From an uncultured Oscillospiraceae bacterium (lineage in GTDB: Bacteria; Bacillota; Clostridia; Oscillospirales; Oscillospiraceae): DNA of 64,000 nucleotides. How positions within the stretch are numbered: position 1 is the stretch's first letter; each line of letters starts with the position of its first letter. The translations under genes were made by a program, and so were the position numbers. A model generated the notes under the pieces. It was given only the letters and a program-made list of their open reading frames with translations. It had not been told where the DNA came from and did not search any database. Shown piece after piece: positions 49,473-58,459 of the stretch. The stretch covers positions 1 through 64,000 of the forward strand of contig CANQUE010000005.1 of NCBI GenBank assembly GCA_947626905.1. The letters are read 5' to 3'.

Positions 49473-51311
49473 ATGTGCGGCATCGTAGGATACACAGGCG
49501 CCGCTCCTGCGATCCCCATCCTGCTGGATGGGCTGGAGCGGCTGGAATACCGGGGCTATGATTCGGCCGGCGTGGCCGTGGTCGACCCCCGGACAGGACT
49601 TCAGATCGAAAAATGCAAAGGCCGGCTCCAGTTTCTCCGGGACCGGCTGGAGGCTTTGCCCCCTCTGGAGGGGACGGTGGGCCTGGGCCACACCCGCTGG
49701 GCCACCCACGGGGAGCCCAACGACGTCAATTCCCATCCCCATGTCAGCCAGAACGGCCGGGTGGCCATCGTCCACAACGGCATCATCGAAAATTACGCGG
49801 AGATCAAGGATTTTCTTCTCCAGCAGGGCGTGCGCTTCCGCTCCGACACGGACTCGGAGGTGGTCGCCCAGCTTTTGGAGTACTACTTCAACGACTGTTC
49901 GGACGTCATGGACGCGGTATATGCGGTCCTGGCCCGGCTGGAGGGCGCCTATGCGCTGGGCATCCTGTGCGCCGACATGCCGGACCGGCTCATCGCCGCC
50001 AGGAAAGACGCGCCCCTGCTGCTGGGCTACGGCGAAGGGGAGAATTTCATCGCCTCCGACGCCACCGCCATCATCTCCCACACCCGCCAGGTGGCCTATA
50101 TGGAGGACGGCGAGGTAGCGGTGCTGACCAGGGACGGCATCCAGGTCTTTGACGAGTACCGCCGCCCCATCGAAAAGCAGCTGCACCACATCGAGTGGGA
50201 CGTGTCCGCCGCGGAAAAGGGCGGCTATGCCCACTTTATGTTCAAGGAGATCATGGAGCAGCCGGAGGCCCTCCGGCAGACCATCTCTCCCCGGCTCCGG
50301 GACGGACAGGTGGTCTTTGACGAGCTGCGCCTGGACGACGGGTTCCTGCGCCGGATGAAGCGGATATACCTGGTGGCCTGCGGCTCCTCCTATCACGTGG
50401 GGATGCTGGGGAAATACAACCTGGAGCGGTTCCTGCGCCTGCCGGTGGAGGTGTGCCTGGCCTCGGAATTCCGGTACAGCGACCCGCTGGTGGACGAGGA
50501 TACCCTGGTGATCGTCATCAGCCAGTCCGGGGAAACGCTGGACACCATGGCCGCCCTGCGGGAGGCCCGCAGCCGGGGAGGATACATCCTCTCCATCGTC
50601 AATGTGGTGGGCTCCTCCATCGCCCGGGAATCGGACGACGTGCTCTATACCTGGGCGGGGCCGGAGATCGCCGTGGCCACCACCAAGGCCTACAGCACCC
50701 AGCTGGCGCTGTTGACCATGCTGGGACTGTACATGGGCCAGCGGCTGGGCAGGACCAGCCCGGAGGAATACGCCGCCATCACGGCGGAGCTGGCGCTGCT
50801 GCCGGAAAAAATGGAGCAGGTCATCGCCTCCACCGACGTCTATCAATATCTCGCCAGCCTCTACTTCAACCGGGAGTGCGTGTTTTTCATCGGCCGGAAC
50901 CTGGATTACGCGCTGGGGCTGGAGGGCTCTCTGAAGCTGAAGGAGATCAGCTATATCCACTCGGAATCCTATGCCGCCGGGGAACTGAAGCACGGCACCA
51001 TCTCCCTGATCGAAGACGGGACGCTGGTGGTATCCCTGGCCACCTACGGTCCGCTGCTGGACAAGGCGATCAGCAACATCGTGGAGGTCAAGGCCCGGGG
51101 CGCGGAAGTGGTGGCCCTCACCACCGACAGCAACCGGGAGAGGCTGGAAAAGATCGCCACCCACATCCTGACCGTTCCCGACACCCACCCGGTGCTCCAG
51201 CCCAATCTGGGGGTGGTGCCGCTGCAGCTGTTCGCCTATTACATCGCCCTGCACCGGGGCTGCGACATCGACAAGCCCAAGAACCTGGCCAAATCTGTCA
51301 CCGTGGAGTGA
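49473..51311 (+). CDS. glmS: Glutamine-fructose-6-phosphate aminotransferase (isomerising)
   Basis: A 612-aa enzyme that makes glucosamine-6-phosphate for peptidoglycan. The N-terminal glutaminase starts MCGIVGY, with Cys2 as nucleophile after Met removal, and has TRWATHGEP. The C-terminal half holds two SIS domains with ACGSSYHVG, SQSGETLDT and TKAYSTQ, and ends in AKSVTVE. It begins 12 bases after pyrG, so the glmS ribozyme that precedes this gene in many Gram-positives is absent here. The ribosome site is weak and distant. Confidence 0.97.
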   Translation: MCGIVGYTGAAPAIPILLDGLERLEYRGYDSAGVAVVDPRTGLQIEKCKGRLQFLRDRLEALPPLEGTVGLGHTRWATHGEPNDVNSHPHVSQNGRVAIVHNGIIENYAEIKDFLLQQGVRFRSDTDSEVVAQLLEYYFNDCSDVMDAVYAVLARLEGAYALGILCADMPDRLIAARKDAPLLLGYGEGENFIASDATAIISHTRQVAYMEDGEVAVLTRDGIQVFDEYRRPIEKQLHHIEWDVSAAEKGGYAHFMFKEIMEQPEALRQTISPRLRDGQVVFDELRLDDGFLRRMKRIYLVACGSSYHVGMLGKYNLERFLRLPVEVCLASEFRYSDPLVDEDTLVIVISQSGETLDTMAALREARSRGGYILSIVNVVGSSIARESDDVLYTWAGPEIAVATTKAYSTQLALLTMLGLYMGQRLGRTSPEEYAAITAELALLPEKMEQVIASTDVYQYLASLYFNRECVFFIGRNLDYALGLEGSLKLKEISYIHSESYAAGELKHGTISLIEDGTLVVSLATYGPLLDKAISNIVEVKARGAEVVALTTDSNRERLEKIATHILTVPDTHPVLQPNLGVVPLQLFAYYIALHRGCDIDKPKNLAKSVTVE

Positions 51312-51322
51312 ATGACGATACC

Positions 51323-52753
51323 ATGAAAGATATCTACGAAAATCCCCTGTGCGCCCGCTACGCCTCCCGCCGGATGCAGCATATCTTCTCCCCCGACTTT
51401 AAATTTTCCACCTGGCGGAAGCTGTGGATCGCCCTGGCGGAGAGCGAAAAGGAACTGGGCCTGCCCATCACCGACCAGCAGCTGGACGAGATGCGCGCGC
51501 ATATTTACGACATCGACTATGCCAAGGCCGCGGAATATGAAAAGCGCCTGCGCCACGACGTGATGGCCCACATCCGCACCTATGGCGACGCCTGCCCCAG
51601 CGCCAAGGGGATCATCCACCTGGGAGCCACCAGCTGTTACGTAGGGGACAACACCGACATCATCCAGATGCGGGAGGGCCTGCTGCGCATCCGGGAGCTG
51701 CTGGTGAACGCCGTGGCCGCCCTGGCGGATTTCGCCGAGAGCAACCGGGCCGTCCCCACTTTGGCTTATACCCACTTCCAGGCCGCCCAGCCCACCACCG
51801 TGGGCAAGCGGGCCTGCCTGTGGCTGCAGGATTATCTGATGGATCTGGAGCGGCTGGAATTCGAGCTGGAGCACCTGAAGCTGCTGGGCTGCAAGGGCAC
51901 CACCGGCACCGGCGCCAGCTTTTTGGAGCTGTTCGGCGGCGACGGGGAAAAGGTCCTGGATCTGGAGCGCCGCATCGCGGAGAAGATGGGCTTCGCCGCC
52001 TGCATGCCCGTGTCCGGCCAGACCTACTCCCGAAAGGTGGACGCCTTCGTGCTGAACGTGCTGGGCGGCATCGCCCAGAGCATGTACAAGATGGCCCAGG
52101 ACCTGCGGCTGCTGGCCCATATGAAGGAATTCGACGAGCCCTTCGAGGCCGAGCAGGTGGGCTCCTCCGCCATGGCGTACAAGCGCAATCCCATGCGCTG
52201 CGAGCGGATCTGTTCTCTGAGCCGGTATGTGACCAACGCCGTGCGCAACACCGCCGACACCGCCTCGGCTCAGTGGCTGGAGCGGACGCTGGACGACTCC
52301 GCCAACCGGCGCATCAGCCTGCCGGAGGCCTTCCTGGCCACGGACGGGGCCCTGACCCTGGTCATCAACGTGATCCGGGGCGGCCGGATCTATCCCAAGG
52401 TCATGGAAAAGCACCTGGCCGAGGAGATGCCCTTCATGGCCACGGAGAACATCCTCATGCACGCCGTCACCCAGGGGGGCGACCGGCAGGAGCTGCACGA
52501 GGCCATCCGGCAGCACGCCCAGGCCGCCGCCGTGAAGGTGAAGCTGGAGGGCGGCGAAAACGACCTGCTGGACCGGCTTCTGGCCGACCCGGCCTTCCAC
52601 CTGACCCGGGCCGATCTGGACCAGGTGCTGGACGTGAACAAATTTGTGGGCCTGGCCCCCGAACAGACGGAGGCCTTCATCCGGACCTACGCCCGGCCCG
52701 TGCTGGAAAAGTACGCCGCCGATCTGGGCGTGGAGGCGGAAACAAACGTATAA
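51323..52753 (+). CDS. purB: Adenylosuccinate lyase
   Basis: A 476-aa member of the fumarase/aspartase superfamily acting twice in purine synthesis (SAICAR and adenylosuccinate cleavage). The signature loop is GSSAMAYKRNPMRCERI; HLGATSCYVGDN and YTHFQAAQPTTVGKR are the other two conserved regions, with the general acid His in the latter. It starts 11 bases after the glmS stop and precedes purA, the other adenylosuccinate enzyme, by 33 bases. Confidence 0.96.
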   Translation: MKDIYENPLCARYASRRMQHIFSPDFKFSTWRKLWIALAESEKELGLPITDQQLDEMRAHIYDIDYAKAAEYEKRLRHDVMAHIRTYGDACPSAKGIIHLGATSCYVGDNTDIIQMREGLLRIRELLVNAVAALADFAESNRAVPTLAYTHFQAAQPTTVGKRACLWLQDYLMDLERLEFELEHLKLLGCKGTTGTGASFLELFGGDGEKVLDLERRIAEKMGFAACMPVSGQTYSRKVDAFVLNVLGGIAQSMYKMAQDLRLLAHMKEFDEPFEAEQVGSSAMAYKRNPMRCERICSLSRYVTNAVRNTADTASAQWLERTLDDSANRRISLPEAFLATDGALTLVINVIRGGRIYPKVMEKHLAEEMPFMATENILMHAVTQGGDRQELHEAIRQHAQAAAVKVKLEGGENDLLDRLLADPAFHLTRADLDQVLDVNKFVGLAPEQTEAFIRTYARPVLEKYAADLGVEAETNV

Positions 52754-52786
52754 CGATCGCTTTGCGATAGATAAGGAGAAAGCATC

Positions 52787-54061
52787 ATGATCACAGCAGT
52801 CGTTGGCATCAACTGGGGCGACGAGGGCAAAGGCCGCATGGTCGACCTGCTCAGCAGCCAGTATGACATCGTTTCCCGCTATCAGGGAGGCAACAACGCC
52901 GGCCACACCGTGGTGAACGACCGGGGCAAGTTCATTTTGAACCTGCTGCCCTCCGGCATCCTGCGGCCCGAGACCGTCAACGTCATGGGCCCGGGTATGG
53001 TGGTGGATCTGGGCCACCTCACCGGCGAGATCGGCCGGCTGACGGAAAAAGGCGTCGTCATCGGCCCGGAGAATCTGAAGATCAGCGACCGGGTCACCAT
53101 CTGCATGCCCTTCCACCCCCTTCTGGACGGCCTGGAGGAGGACCGGATGGGGGCCAAAAAGCAGGGTTCCACCCGCCGGGGCATCGGCCCGGTGTACTCC
53201 GACAAGTACATGCGCAAGTCCGTGCGTATGGGCGATCTGCTGTTCCCCCAGGTGCTGAAGGAGCGCCTGGCGGACATCGTGGAGTGGAAAAACCTGACCA
53301 TCGCCGGGGCCTATGGCCATGAGCCGGTGAGCGTCACGGAGATGTACGACTGGCTGATGAAGCACGGCGAGCCGCTGCTGGAGAACATCTGCGACACCAC
53401 GACCTACCTGACCGGGGCCATCGACGCGGGCAAGAGCCTTCTGCTGGAGGCCCAGCTGGGCGCGCTGCGGGATCTGGACTTCGGCATCTTCCCCTATACC
53501 TCTTCCTCCTGCACCCTGGCCTCCTTCGCTCCCATCGGCGCGGGCATCCCGGCCAGGAAGCTGGACAGCGTGGTGGGCATCACCAAGGCCTATTCCTCCG
53601 CGGTAGGCGGCGGCCCCTTCGTGTGCGAATTCAGCGGCGACGAGGCCCACGCCCTGCGGGAAGCGGGGAGCGAGTACGGCGCCGCCACCGGCCGGCCCCG
53701 GCGTGTGGGCGGCTTCGACGTGGTGGCCAGCCGGTACGGCGTCATGATGCAGGGGGCCACGGAGCTGGCCCTGACCAAGCTGGACGTACTGAGCGGTTTT
53801 GAAAAGATCCCCGTGTGCGTGGCCTACGAGCTGGACGGAGAGCGGATCGACCGGTTCCCCCTGGAGCCGGCGCTGGAGCGCTGCAAGCCCATCTACGAGT
53901 ATCGCGAGGGCTTCTCCGGGGACATCACCGGCTGCCGGAAGTTCTCCGACCTGCCCAAGGCCGCCCAGGCCTATATCCGCTACCTGGAGGAGGCGGTGGA
54001 CTGCAAGTTCACCTACATCTCCGTGGGCGCGGACCGGGACCAGTATATCTACATGGGGTAA
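52787..54061 (+). CDS. purA: Adenylosuccinate synthetase
   Basis: A 424-aa GTP-dependent ligase joining IMP and aspartate. The N terminus INWGDEGKGRMVDLL holds the P-loop-like motif; NNAGHTVV, GSTRRGIGPVYSDK and the C-terminal GADRDQYI are the family marks. AAGGAG precedes the ATG. Together with purB it completes IMP to AMP conversion. The gene run ends with a wobble-rich hairpin. Confidence 0.97.
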   Translation: MITAVVGINWGDEGKGRMVDLLSSQYDIVSRYQGGNNAGHTVVNDRGKFILNLLPSGILRPETVNVMGPGMVVDLGHLTGEIGRLTEKGVVIGPENLKISDRVTICMPFHPLLDGLEEDRMGAKKQGSTRRGIGPVYSDKYMRKSVRMGDLLFPQVLKERLADIVEWKNLTIAGAYGHEPVSVTEMYDWLMKHGEPLLENICDTTTYLTGAIDAGKSLLLEAQLGALRDLDFGIFPYTSSSCTLASFAPIGAGIPARKLDSVVGITKAYSSAVGGGPFVCEFSGDEAHALREAGSEYGAATGRPRRVGGFDVVASRYGVMMQGATELALTKLDVLSGFEKIPVCVAYELDGERIDRFPLEPALERCKPIYEYREGFSGDITGCRKFSDLPKAAQAYIRYLEEAVDCKFTYISVGADRDQYIYMG

Positions 54062-54072
54062 GACAGACCATC

Positions 54073-54104
54073 AGGGGAGGCGCTTTGCAAAAAGCGTTTC
54101 CCTT
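54073..54104 (+). terminator. Hairpin after purA
   Basis: A 14-bp stem with three G-U pairs (54073-54086 with 54091-54104) and a GCAA tetraloop; the U tract is weak. Confidence 0.6.
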
Positions 54105-54154
54105 GTGCTGTAAACATAGTGCGGCAGATCAGAGATCATGAAGGAGGTGCTTCC

Positions 54155-54334
54155 ATGTATATGATGGCAACAGTGTCTACATTGGCAGCATGGGCTGTCG
54201 GTTTGCTTTTAGACGCGAATATCGGTTTTGGTCCCGAGGGCTTTTTATGTTTCAGGATACTATTGCCTATATTGGCGATGGGCCTTTGTATATTACACAG
54301 CATCAAAGAAGATAAGAATACCCGGGACAAATAA
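54155..54334 (+). CDS. 59-aa two-helix membrane protein
   Basis: A short protein with two predicted membrane helices (about residues 3-20 and 28-49), a Gly/Phe/Pro loop between them and a charged tail ending IKEDKNTRDK. AGGAGGTG lies 6 bases before the ATG, a near-perfect ribosome site. Codon choice is visibly more A/T-rich than in the neighbouring purA and nadE genes (for example TTTTTA, ATATTA, AATAAA), a sign of later acquisition or relaxed selection. I do not recognise the family. It lies between the purA hairpin and the nadE promoter, so it may be an independent unit. Confidence 0.65.
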   Translation: MYMMATVSTLAAWAVGLLLDANIGFGPEGFLCFRILLPILAMGLCILHSIKEDKNTRDK

Positions 54335-54344
54335 ACTTCCCTTT

Positions 54345-54368
54345 GCCCCGCCGCGGGCTCTTTTGTTT
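54345..54368 (+). terminator. Weak terminator after the 59-aa gene
   Basis: A short GCCC/GGGC stem with a six-base loop, followed by TCTTTTGTTT. Confidence 0.45.
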
Positions 54369-54378
54369 ACAATACGCA

Positions 54379-54406
54379 TTTACAAAGCCGGCAAAGCGCG
54401 TATAAT
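54379..54406 (+). promoter_or_regulatory. Promoter of the nadE operon
   Basis: TTTACA (54379-54384), 16-bp spacer, TATAAT (54401-54406). Confidence 0.8.
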
Positions 54407-54445
54407 GCGCTCAGTTCAAAGCTCTATGGGAAAGGAGCGAGCACC

Positions 54446-55174
54446 ATGAGAGATTACAAAGAGGAATTTGAAAAGCGGGTGGCGTTCATCCGGGAGACCC
54501 TGGCCAACAGCGGCCAGAAAGGCATCGTTTACGGCAACTCCGGCGGCAAGGACTGCACCCTGGTGGGTATTTTGTGCAAGGCCGCCTGTGACGACACCGT
54601 GGGCGTGCTCATGCCCTGCGCCTCCCAGCGCAACTTCAGCATCGATCTGGCCGACGGCAAAGCCGCCGCAGCGCAGTACGGCATCGAGACCCGCCTGGTG
54701 GACCTGACCCCGGTCCGGGAGGCGGAGCTGGCCGCCCTGGAGGGCGCCACGGCCATGACGCCCGCCGCCGTGGCCAACATCGCCCCCCGCCTGCGGATGA
54801 CCACGCTGTACGCCATCGCGGGAGCGGAGGGCCGGCTGGTGGCCGGCACCGGCAACCGGAGCGAGGCATACATGGGCTACTTCACCAAGTGGGGCGACGG
54901 GGCCTATGACCTGAACCCCATCGCGGACATGACGGTGACGGAGATCTACGAATTTTTGGCATACCTGGACGCGCCCATGTCCATCCGCACCAAGGCTCCC
55001 TCGGCCGGGCTTTTTGAAGGCCAGACCGACGAGAGCGAGATGGGCGTCACCTATGCCGCCATCGACAAGTTCCTGCTCCAGGGCGAGGCGGACGAGCGCG
55101 ACAAGGCCATCATCGACCGCTTCCACCGCATCAGCGAGCACAAGCGCCAGCCCCAGGTGACCTATCCCGGATGA
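54446..55174 (+). CDS. nadE: Ammonia-dependent NAD synthetase
   Basis: A 242-aa adenine-nucleotide alpha-hydrolase-fold enzyme that makes NAD from nicotinate adenine dinucleotide and ammonia. The P-loop is YGNSGGKDCT near residues 29-38; GTGNRSE and the FTKWGDGAYDLNPIADM segment are diagnostic. There is no glutaminase domain, so it depends on free ammonia. It is translationally coupled to the fumarase alpha gene by an ATGA overlap. Confidence 0.93.
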   Translation: MRDYKEEFEKRVAFIRETLANSGQKGIVYGNSGGKDCTLVGILCKAACDDTVGVLMPCASQRNFSIDLADGKAAAAQYGIETRLVDLTPVREAELAALEGATAMTPAAVANIAPRLRMTTLYAIAGAEGRLVAGTGNRSEAYMGYFTKWGDGAYDLNPIADMTVTEIYEFLAYLDAPMSIRTKAPSAGLFEGQTDESEMGVTYAAIDKFLLQGEADERDKAIIDRFHRISEHKRQPQVTYPG

Positions 55175-55935
55175 GCGTGCGGGAGATGGACGCCCGGCGG
55201 CTGACCGACGCCGTGGCCAAGCTGTATGTGCAGGCGTGTCTTGTCCTGCCCGAACCGGTGAAGGCAAAGCTCTACGCCTTTGGCAACCCTTACATCATCG
55301 AGAATTTTGAGAAAAACGGCGTCATCCCCCTGTGTCAGGACACAGGCATGGCCGCCGTGTACCTGGAGATCGGGCAGGATGTGCACCTGACCGGCGACAT
55401 CCCCGCCGCGGTGGACGAAGGGGTCCGCCGGGCGGTGAAGGAGGGGTACCTGCGCTCCTCTGTGGTGGCGGACCCCCTGCGCCGGACCAACACCGGGGAC
55501 AACACCCCCGCCCTGCTCTACACCGACATCGTGCCCGGGGACAAGGTGAAGGTCACCGTGGTCCCCCGGGGATTCGGCTGCGAAAACAAGGCCCGGATCG
55601 CCATGCTGGCCCCGGCGGACGGCATAGAGGGCGTGAAGGCCTTCGTGCTGGAAACGGCCCGGCTGGCCGTGCCGGACGCCTGCCCGCCGGTGAGCATCGG
55701 CATCGGCCTGGGCGGCAGCTTTGACCGGGCGGCCTATCTGGCAAAAAAGGCCACGCTCCTGGACGGCCACCACCCGGACCCCTTCTATGCGGAGCTGGAA
55801 GCGGCGCTGTACGAGGAAACGAAAAAATTCTCCTTTGGCGTGCATATCCTGACCGCCCCCACCCACATCGCCGGGCTGCCCTGCGCCGTGTCCATCGGCT
55901 GCCACAGCCTGCGCCGGGCGGCGGAAACGCTGTAA
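55171..55935 (+). CDS. Class I fumarate hydratase, alpha subunit (TtdA/FumA N-terminal type)
   Basis: A 254-aa subunit of the oxygen-sensitive 4Fe-4S hydro-lyase. Cluster-binding and active-site segments include PLCQDTGMA, RTNTGDNTPA, GFGCENKARIAML, and the C-terminal GLPCAVSIGCHSLRRA. It interconverts fumarate and malate with the beta subunit encoded 31 bases downstream. L(+)-tartrate dehydratase has the same build, but the adjacent malic enzyme favours fumarase. Confidence 0.9.
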   Translation: MSVREMDARRLTDAVAKLYVQACLVLPEPVKAKLYAFGNPYIIENFEKNGVIPLCQDTGMAAVYLEIGQDVHLTGDIPAAVDEGVRRAVKEGYLRSSVVADPLRRTNTGDNTPALLYTDIVPGDKVKVTVVPRGFGCENKARIAMLAPADGIEGVKAFVLETARLAVPDACPPVSIGIGLGGSFDRAAYLAKKATLLDGHHPDPFYAELEAALYEETKKFSFGVHILTAPTHIAGLPCAVSIGCHSLRRAAETL

Positions 55936-55966
55936 GCACCCACCTGCCAAGAAACAGAGGTCATCT

Positions 55967-56506
55967 ATGGACAACACCACGAAACACATCGCCACCCCCT
56001 TAACGGACGAGACCGTCCGCGGCCTCCGGGCCGGGGATACGGTGCGCATCACCGGCGTCATCTATACCGCCCGGGACGCGGCCCACAAGAAGCTGGTCGA
56101 GCTGCTGGAGGCTGGCCGGCCTCTGCCCTTCGACCCGGCCGGGCAGATCATCTACTACACCGGTCCCACCCCGGCGCCCCCGGGACGGCCCATCGGCTCC
56201 TGCGGTCCCACCACCTCTTACCGGATGGACCGCTACACCCCTGCCCTGCTGGCGGCCGGTCTGAAGGGCATGATCGGCAAAGGCCGCCGGAACCAGGCGG
56301 TGCTGGAGGCCATCCAGGAGAACACCTGCATCTATTTCTCCGCCGAGGGCGGCTGCGGGGCGCTGCTGGCCAACTATGTAAAAAGCTGCCAGGTAGTGGC
56401 TTTCCCCGAGCTGGGCACCGAGGCGGTGCACCGGCTGGAAGTGGAGGATTTCCCCGTCAGCGTATTTTGCGACTGCGGCGGGAATATCTACTCCCCCTAT
56501 CTCTGA
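55967..56506 (+). CDS. Class I fumarate hydratase, beta subunit
   Basis: A 179-aa subunit of the two-part class I fumarase. Family marks are GDTVRITGVIYTARDAAHK, the YYTGPTPAPPGRPIGSCGPTTSYRMD region in sections, and MIGKGRRN. It completes the active site with the alpha subunit. It lies between the alpha gene and the malic enzyme, suggesting fumarate to malate to pyruvate as one route. Confidence 0.93.
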   Translation: MDNTTKHIATPLTDETVRGLRAGDTVRITGVIYTARDAAHKKLVELLEAGRPLPFDPAGQIIYYTGPTPAPPGRPIGSCGPTTSYRMDRYTPALLAAGLKGMIGKGRRNQAVLEAIQENTCIYFSAEGGCGALLANYVKSCQVVAFPELGTEAVHRLEVEDFPVSVFCDCGGNIYSPYL

Positions 56507-56517
56507 TCCCGGAGGAT

Positions 56518-57696
56518 ATGCAAGTGGACTATCTGAAAGCATCCCTGCAGGCCCACTATCAGTGGCGCGGCAAGCTCTCCATAGAGCCGAAGGCCCCGGT
56601 GGACCGCGCCGAGGCCCTGTCCCTGGCTTACACGCCCGGGGTGGCCGCCCCCTGTCTGGAGATCCAAAAAGACCCCGCCAAAAGCTATGAGCTCACCGGC
56701 CGGTGGAACACCGTCGCCGTGGTCACCGACGGCAGCGCCGTACTGGGACTGGGGGACATCGGCCCGGAGGCGGGCATGCCCGTGATGGAGGGCAAATGCG
56801 TGCTGTTCAAGGCCTTCGGCGGCGTGGACGCCATCCCCCTGTGCGTGCGCAGCCAGGACGTGGACGATATCGTCCGCACCGTGGCGCTGCTGGCCGGCTC
56901 CTTCGGCGGGATCAACCTGGAGGACATCGCCGCCCCCCGCTGTTTTGAGATCGAGCAGCGGCTGAAGCAGCTGTGCGACATCCCCGTGTTCCACGACGAC
57001 CAGCACGGCACCGCCGTCATCGCTCTGGCCGGACTTCTCAACGCCCTGAAGGTGGTGGGCAAACGCCTGGAGGACGCCCGGGTGGTCATCAATGGCGCCG
57101 GGGCGGCCGGCACCGCCATCGCCCGGCTCCTGGCCGACGCGGGCGCGGCGGACGTGATCGTCTGCGACCGGTCCGGCCCCATCGCCGCCGGACGGCCCGG
57201 CCTCAACGCCGCCAAAGCGTCGCTGGCCGCCGTCACCAACAAGACCGGCCTCACCGGGTCCCTGGCCGACGCGGTCAGGGGCGCGGACGCGGTGATCGGC
57301 GTGTCCGCCCCGGGAGCCATCACCGGCGATATGGTCCGGTCCATGGCGGAGAAGGCCATCGTATTCGCCTGCGCCAACCCCACGCCGGAGATCTTCCCCG
57401 ACGAGGCGATGGCCAACGGCGCCGCCGTGGCCGCCACCGGCCGCAGCGACCTGCCAAACCAGCTGAACAACGTGCTGGCCTTTCCTGGCATTTTCCGGGG
57501 CGCGTTGGACGCCCGGGCCAGCGATATCAACCACGCCATGAAAATGGCGGCAGCCCACGCCCTGGCCGGACTGGTGAGCGACGCGGAGCTCTCCGCCAGC
57601 TATATCATCCCCTGGCCCTTCGACCCCCGAGTGGCCTCCGCCGTAGCCGCCGCCGTGACCCAGGCCGCGAAGCAGTCCGGCGTGGCCAGGATATAG
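56518..57696 (+). CDS. NAD(P)-dependent malic enzyme
   Basis: A 392-aa short-form malic enzyme that decarboxylates malate to pyruvate. It has LAYTPGVAAPC, VVTDGSAVLGLGDIG, the metal site FHDDQHGTAV, and the cofactor motif INGAGAAGTAIA. There is no phosphotransacetylase tail. The start is ambiguous: GGAGG sits only 2 bases before ATG 56518 but 8 bases before an in-frame GTG at 56524, which may be the real start. It is the end of the nadE-fumarase operon. Confidence 0.93.
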   Translation: MQVDYLKASLQAHYQWRGKLSIEPKAPVDRAEALSLAYTPGVAAPCLEIQKDPAKSYELTGRWNTVAVVTDGSAVLGLGDIGPEAGMPVMEGKCVLFKAFGGVDAIPLCVRSQDVDDIVRTVALLAGSFGGINLEDIAAPRCFEIEQRLKQLCDIPVFHDDQHGTAVIALAGLLNALKVVGKRLEDARVVINGAGAAGTAIARLLADAGAADVIVCDRSGPIAAGRPGLNAAKASLAAVTNKTGLTGSLADAVRGADAVIGVSAPGAITGDMVRSMAEKAIVFACANPTPEIFPDEAMANGAAVAATGRSDLPNQLNNVLAFPGIFRGALDARASDINHAMKMAAAHALAGLVSDAELSASYIIPWPFDPRVASAVAAAVTQAAKQSGVARI

Positions 57697-57713
57697 GGCG
57701 CCGTTCGCGGCCG

Positions 57714-58340
57714 TCAACCGGCACACTCCAGGCGCTCTTGCCCGTTTTCTGACATTCTGGCCCATTTCAGGAAGGTCTTGTGGCTCACGCCCAGCAGGAC
57801 CGCCGCCTTTCTGGCGGACAGCTGCCCCTCCTTCCACTCCTTCAGGGCGGCGGCAAATCCCTCCGGCAGAGCCAGCGGACTGCGTCCGAACCGGACCCCC
57901 CGCGCCTTTGCGGCGGCGATCCCCTCCGCCTGCCGCTGGCGGATGAACTCCCGCTCCGTCTGGGCCACGTAGGACAGCAGCTGCAGGACGATATCCGCTA
58001 TGAGCGTCCCTGTCAGATCCCGCCCCTGCCGCGTGTCAAGAAGCGGCATGTCCAGCACGACGATGGCGACATTCTTTTCTTTTGTCAAGATCCGCCATTG
58101 CTCCAGGATCTCGTCATAATTGCGCCCCAGCCGGTCGATGCTCTTGATCACCAGCGTGTCCCCCGGCCTCAATTTTCGGACAAGGCGGCGGTAGGCGGGC
58201 CGGTCAAAGTTCTTCCCCGACTGCTTGTCCGTGAAGATGTTTTTCTCTTCCACGCCAAATTCGCCCATGGCGATCTGCTGCCGGTCTGTGTTTTGATCCT
58301 TGCTGGACACACGAATGTACCCGAAAGTTCTTTCATCCAT
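57714..58340 (-). CDS. Serine recombinase (resolvase/invertase family)
   Basis: A 208-aa small serine recombinase, complete. The N-terminal catalytic domain has YIRVSSKDQNTDRQ (nucleophile Ser12 or Ser13), the Arg-rich IKSIDRLGRNYDE motif near residues 66-78, and the long E helix with REFIRQRQAEGIAAAKARG. A C-terminal helix-turn-helix reads LSARKAAVLLGVSHKTFLKWAR. It could resolve or invert DNA. No transposase or partner gene is near, so it is either an orphan or a remnant. AGGAGG lies 8 bases before the ATG; overlapping dyads cover its upstream region. Confidence 0.93.
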   Translation of the reverse strand: MDERTFGYIRVSSKDQNTDRQQIAMGEFGVEEKNIFTDKQSGKNFDRPAYRRLVRKLRPGDTLVIKSIDRLGRNYDEILEQWRILTKEKNVAIVVLDMPLLDTRQGRDLTGTLIADIVLQLLSYVAQTEREFIRQRQAEGIAAAKARGVRFGRSPLALPEGFAAALKEWKEGQLSARKAAVLLGVSHKTFLKWARMSENGQERLECAG

Positions 58341-58356
58341 TTTTGTTTCCTCCTAT

Positions 58357-58384
58357 GAGATTTAATATCTCTCTAGTTTAGAGA
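58357..58384. promoter_or_regulatory. Overlapping dyads upstream of the recombinase gene
   Basis: GAGAT-ttaat-ATCTC (58357-58371) and TCTCTA-gtt-TAGAGA (58370-58384). They lie just upstream of the ribosome site and could bind the recombinase itself for autoregulation or serve as a short crossover site. Confidence 0.5.
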
Positions 58385-58459
58385 AAACTTCGATCGTACA
58401 CCACCGTCTGTTTGCCCCGGCCTTCGCCGCCGGGCCGGCCGCCGCCAAAGGGGACACGA

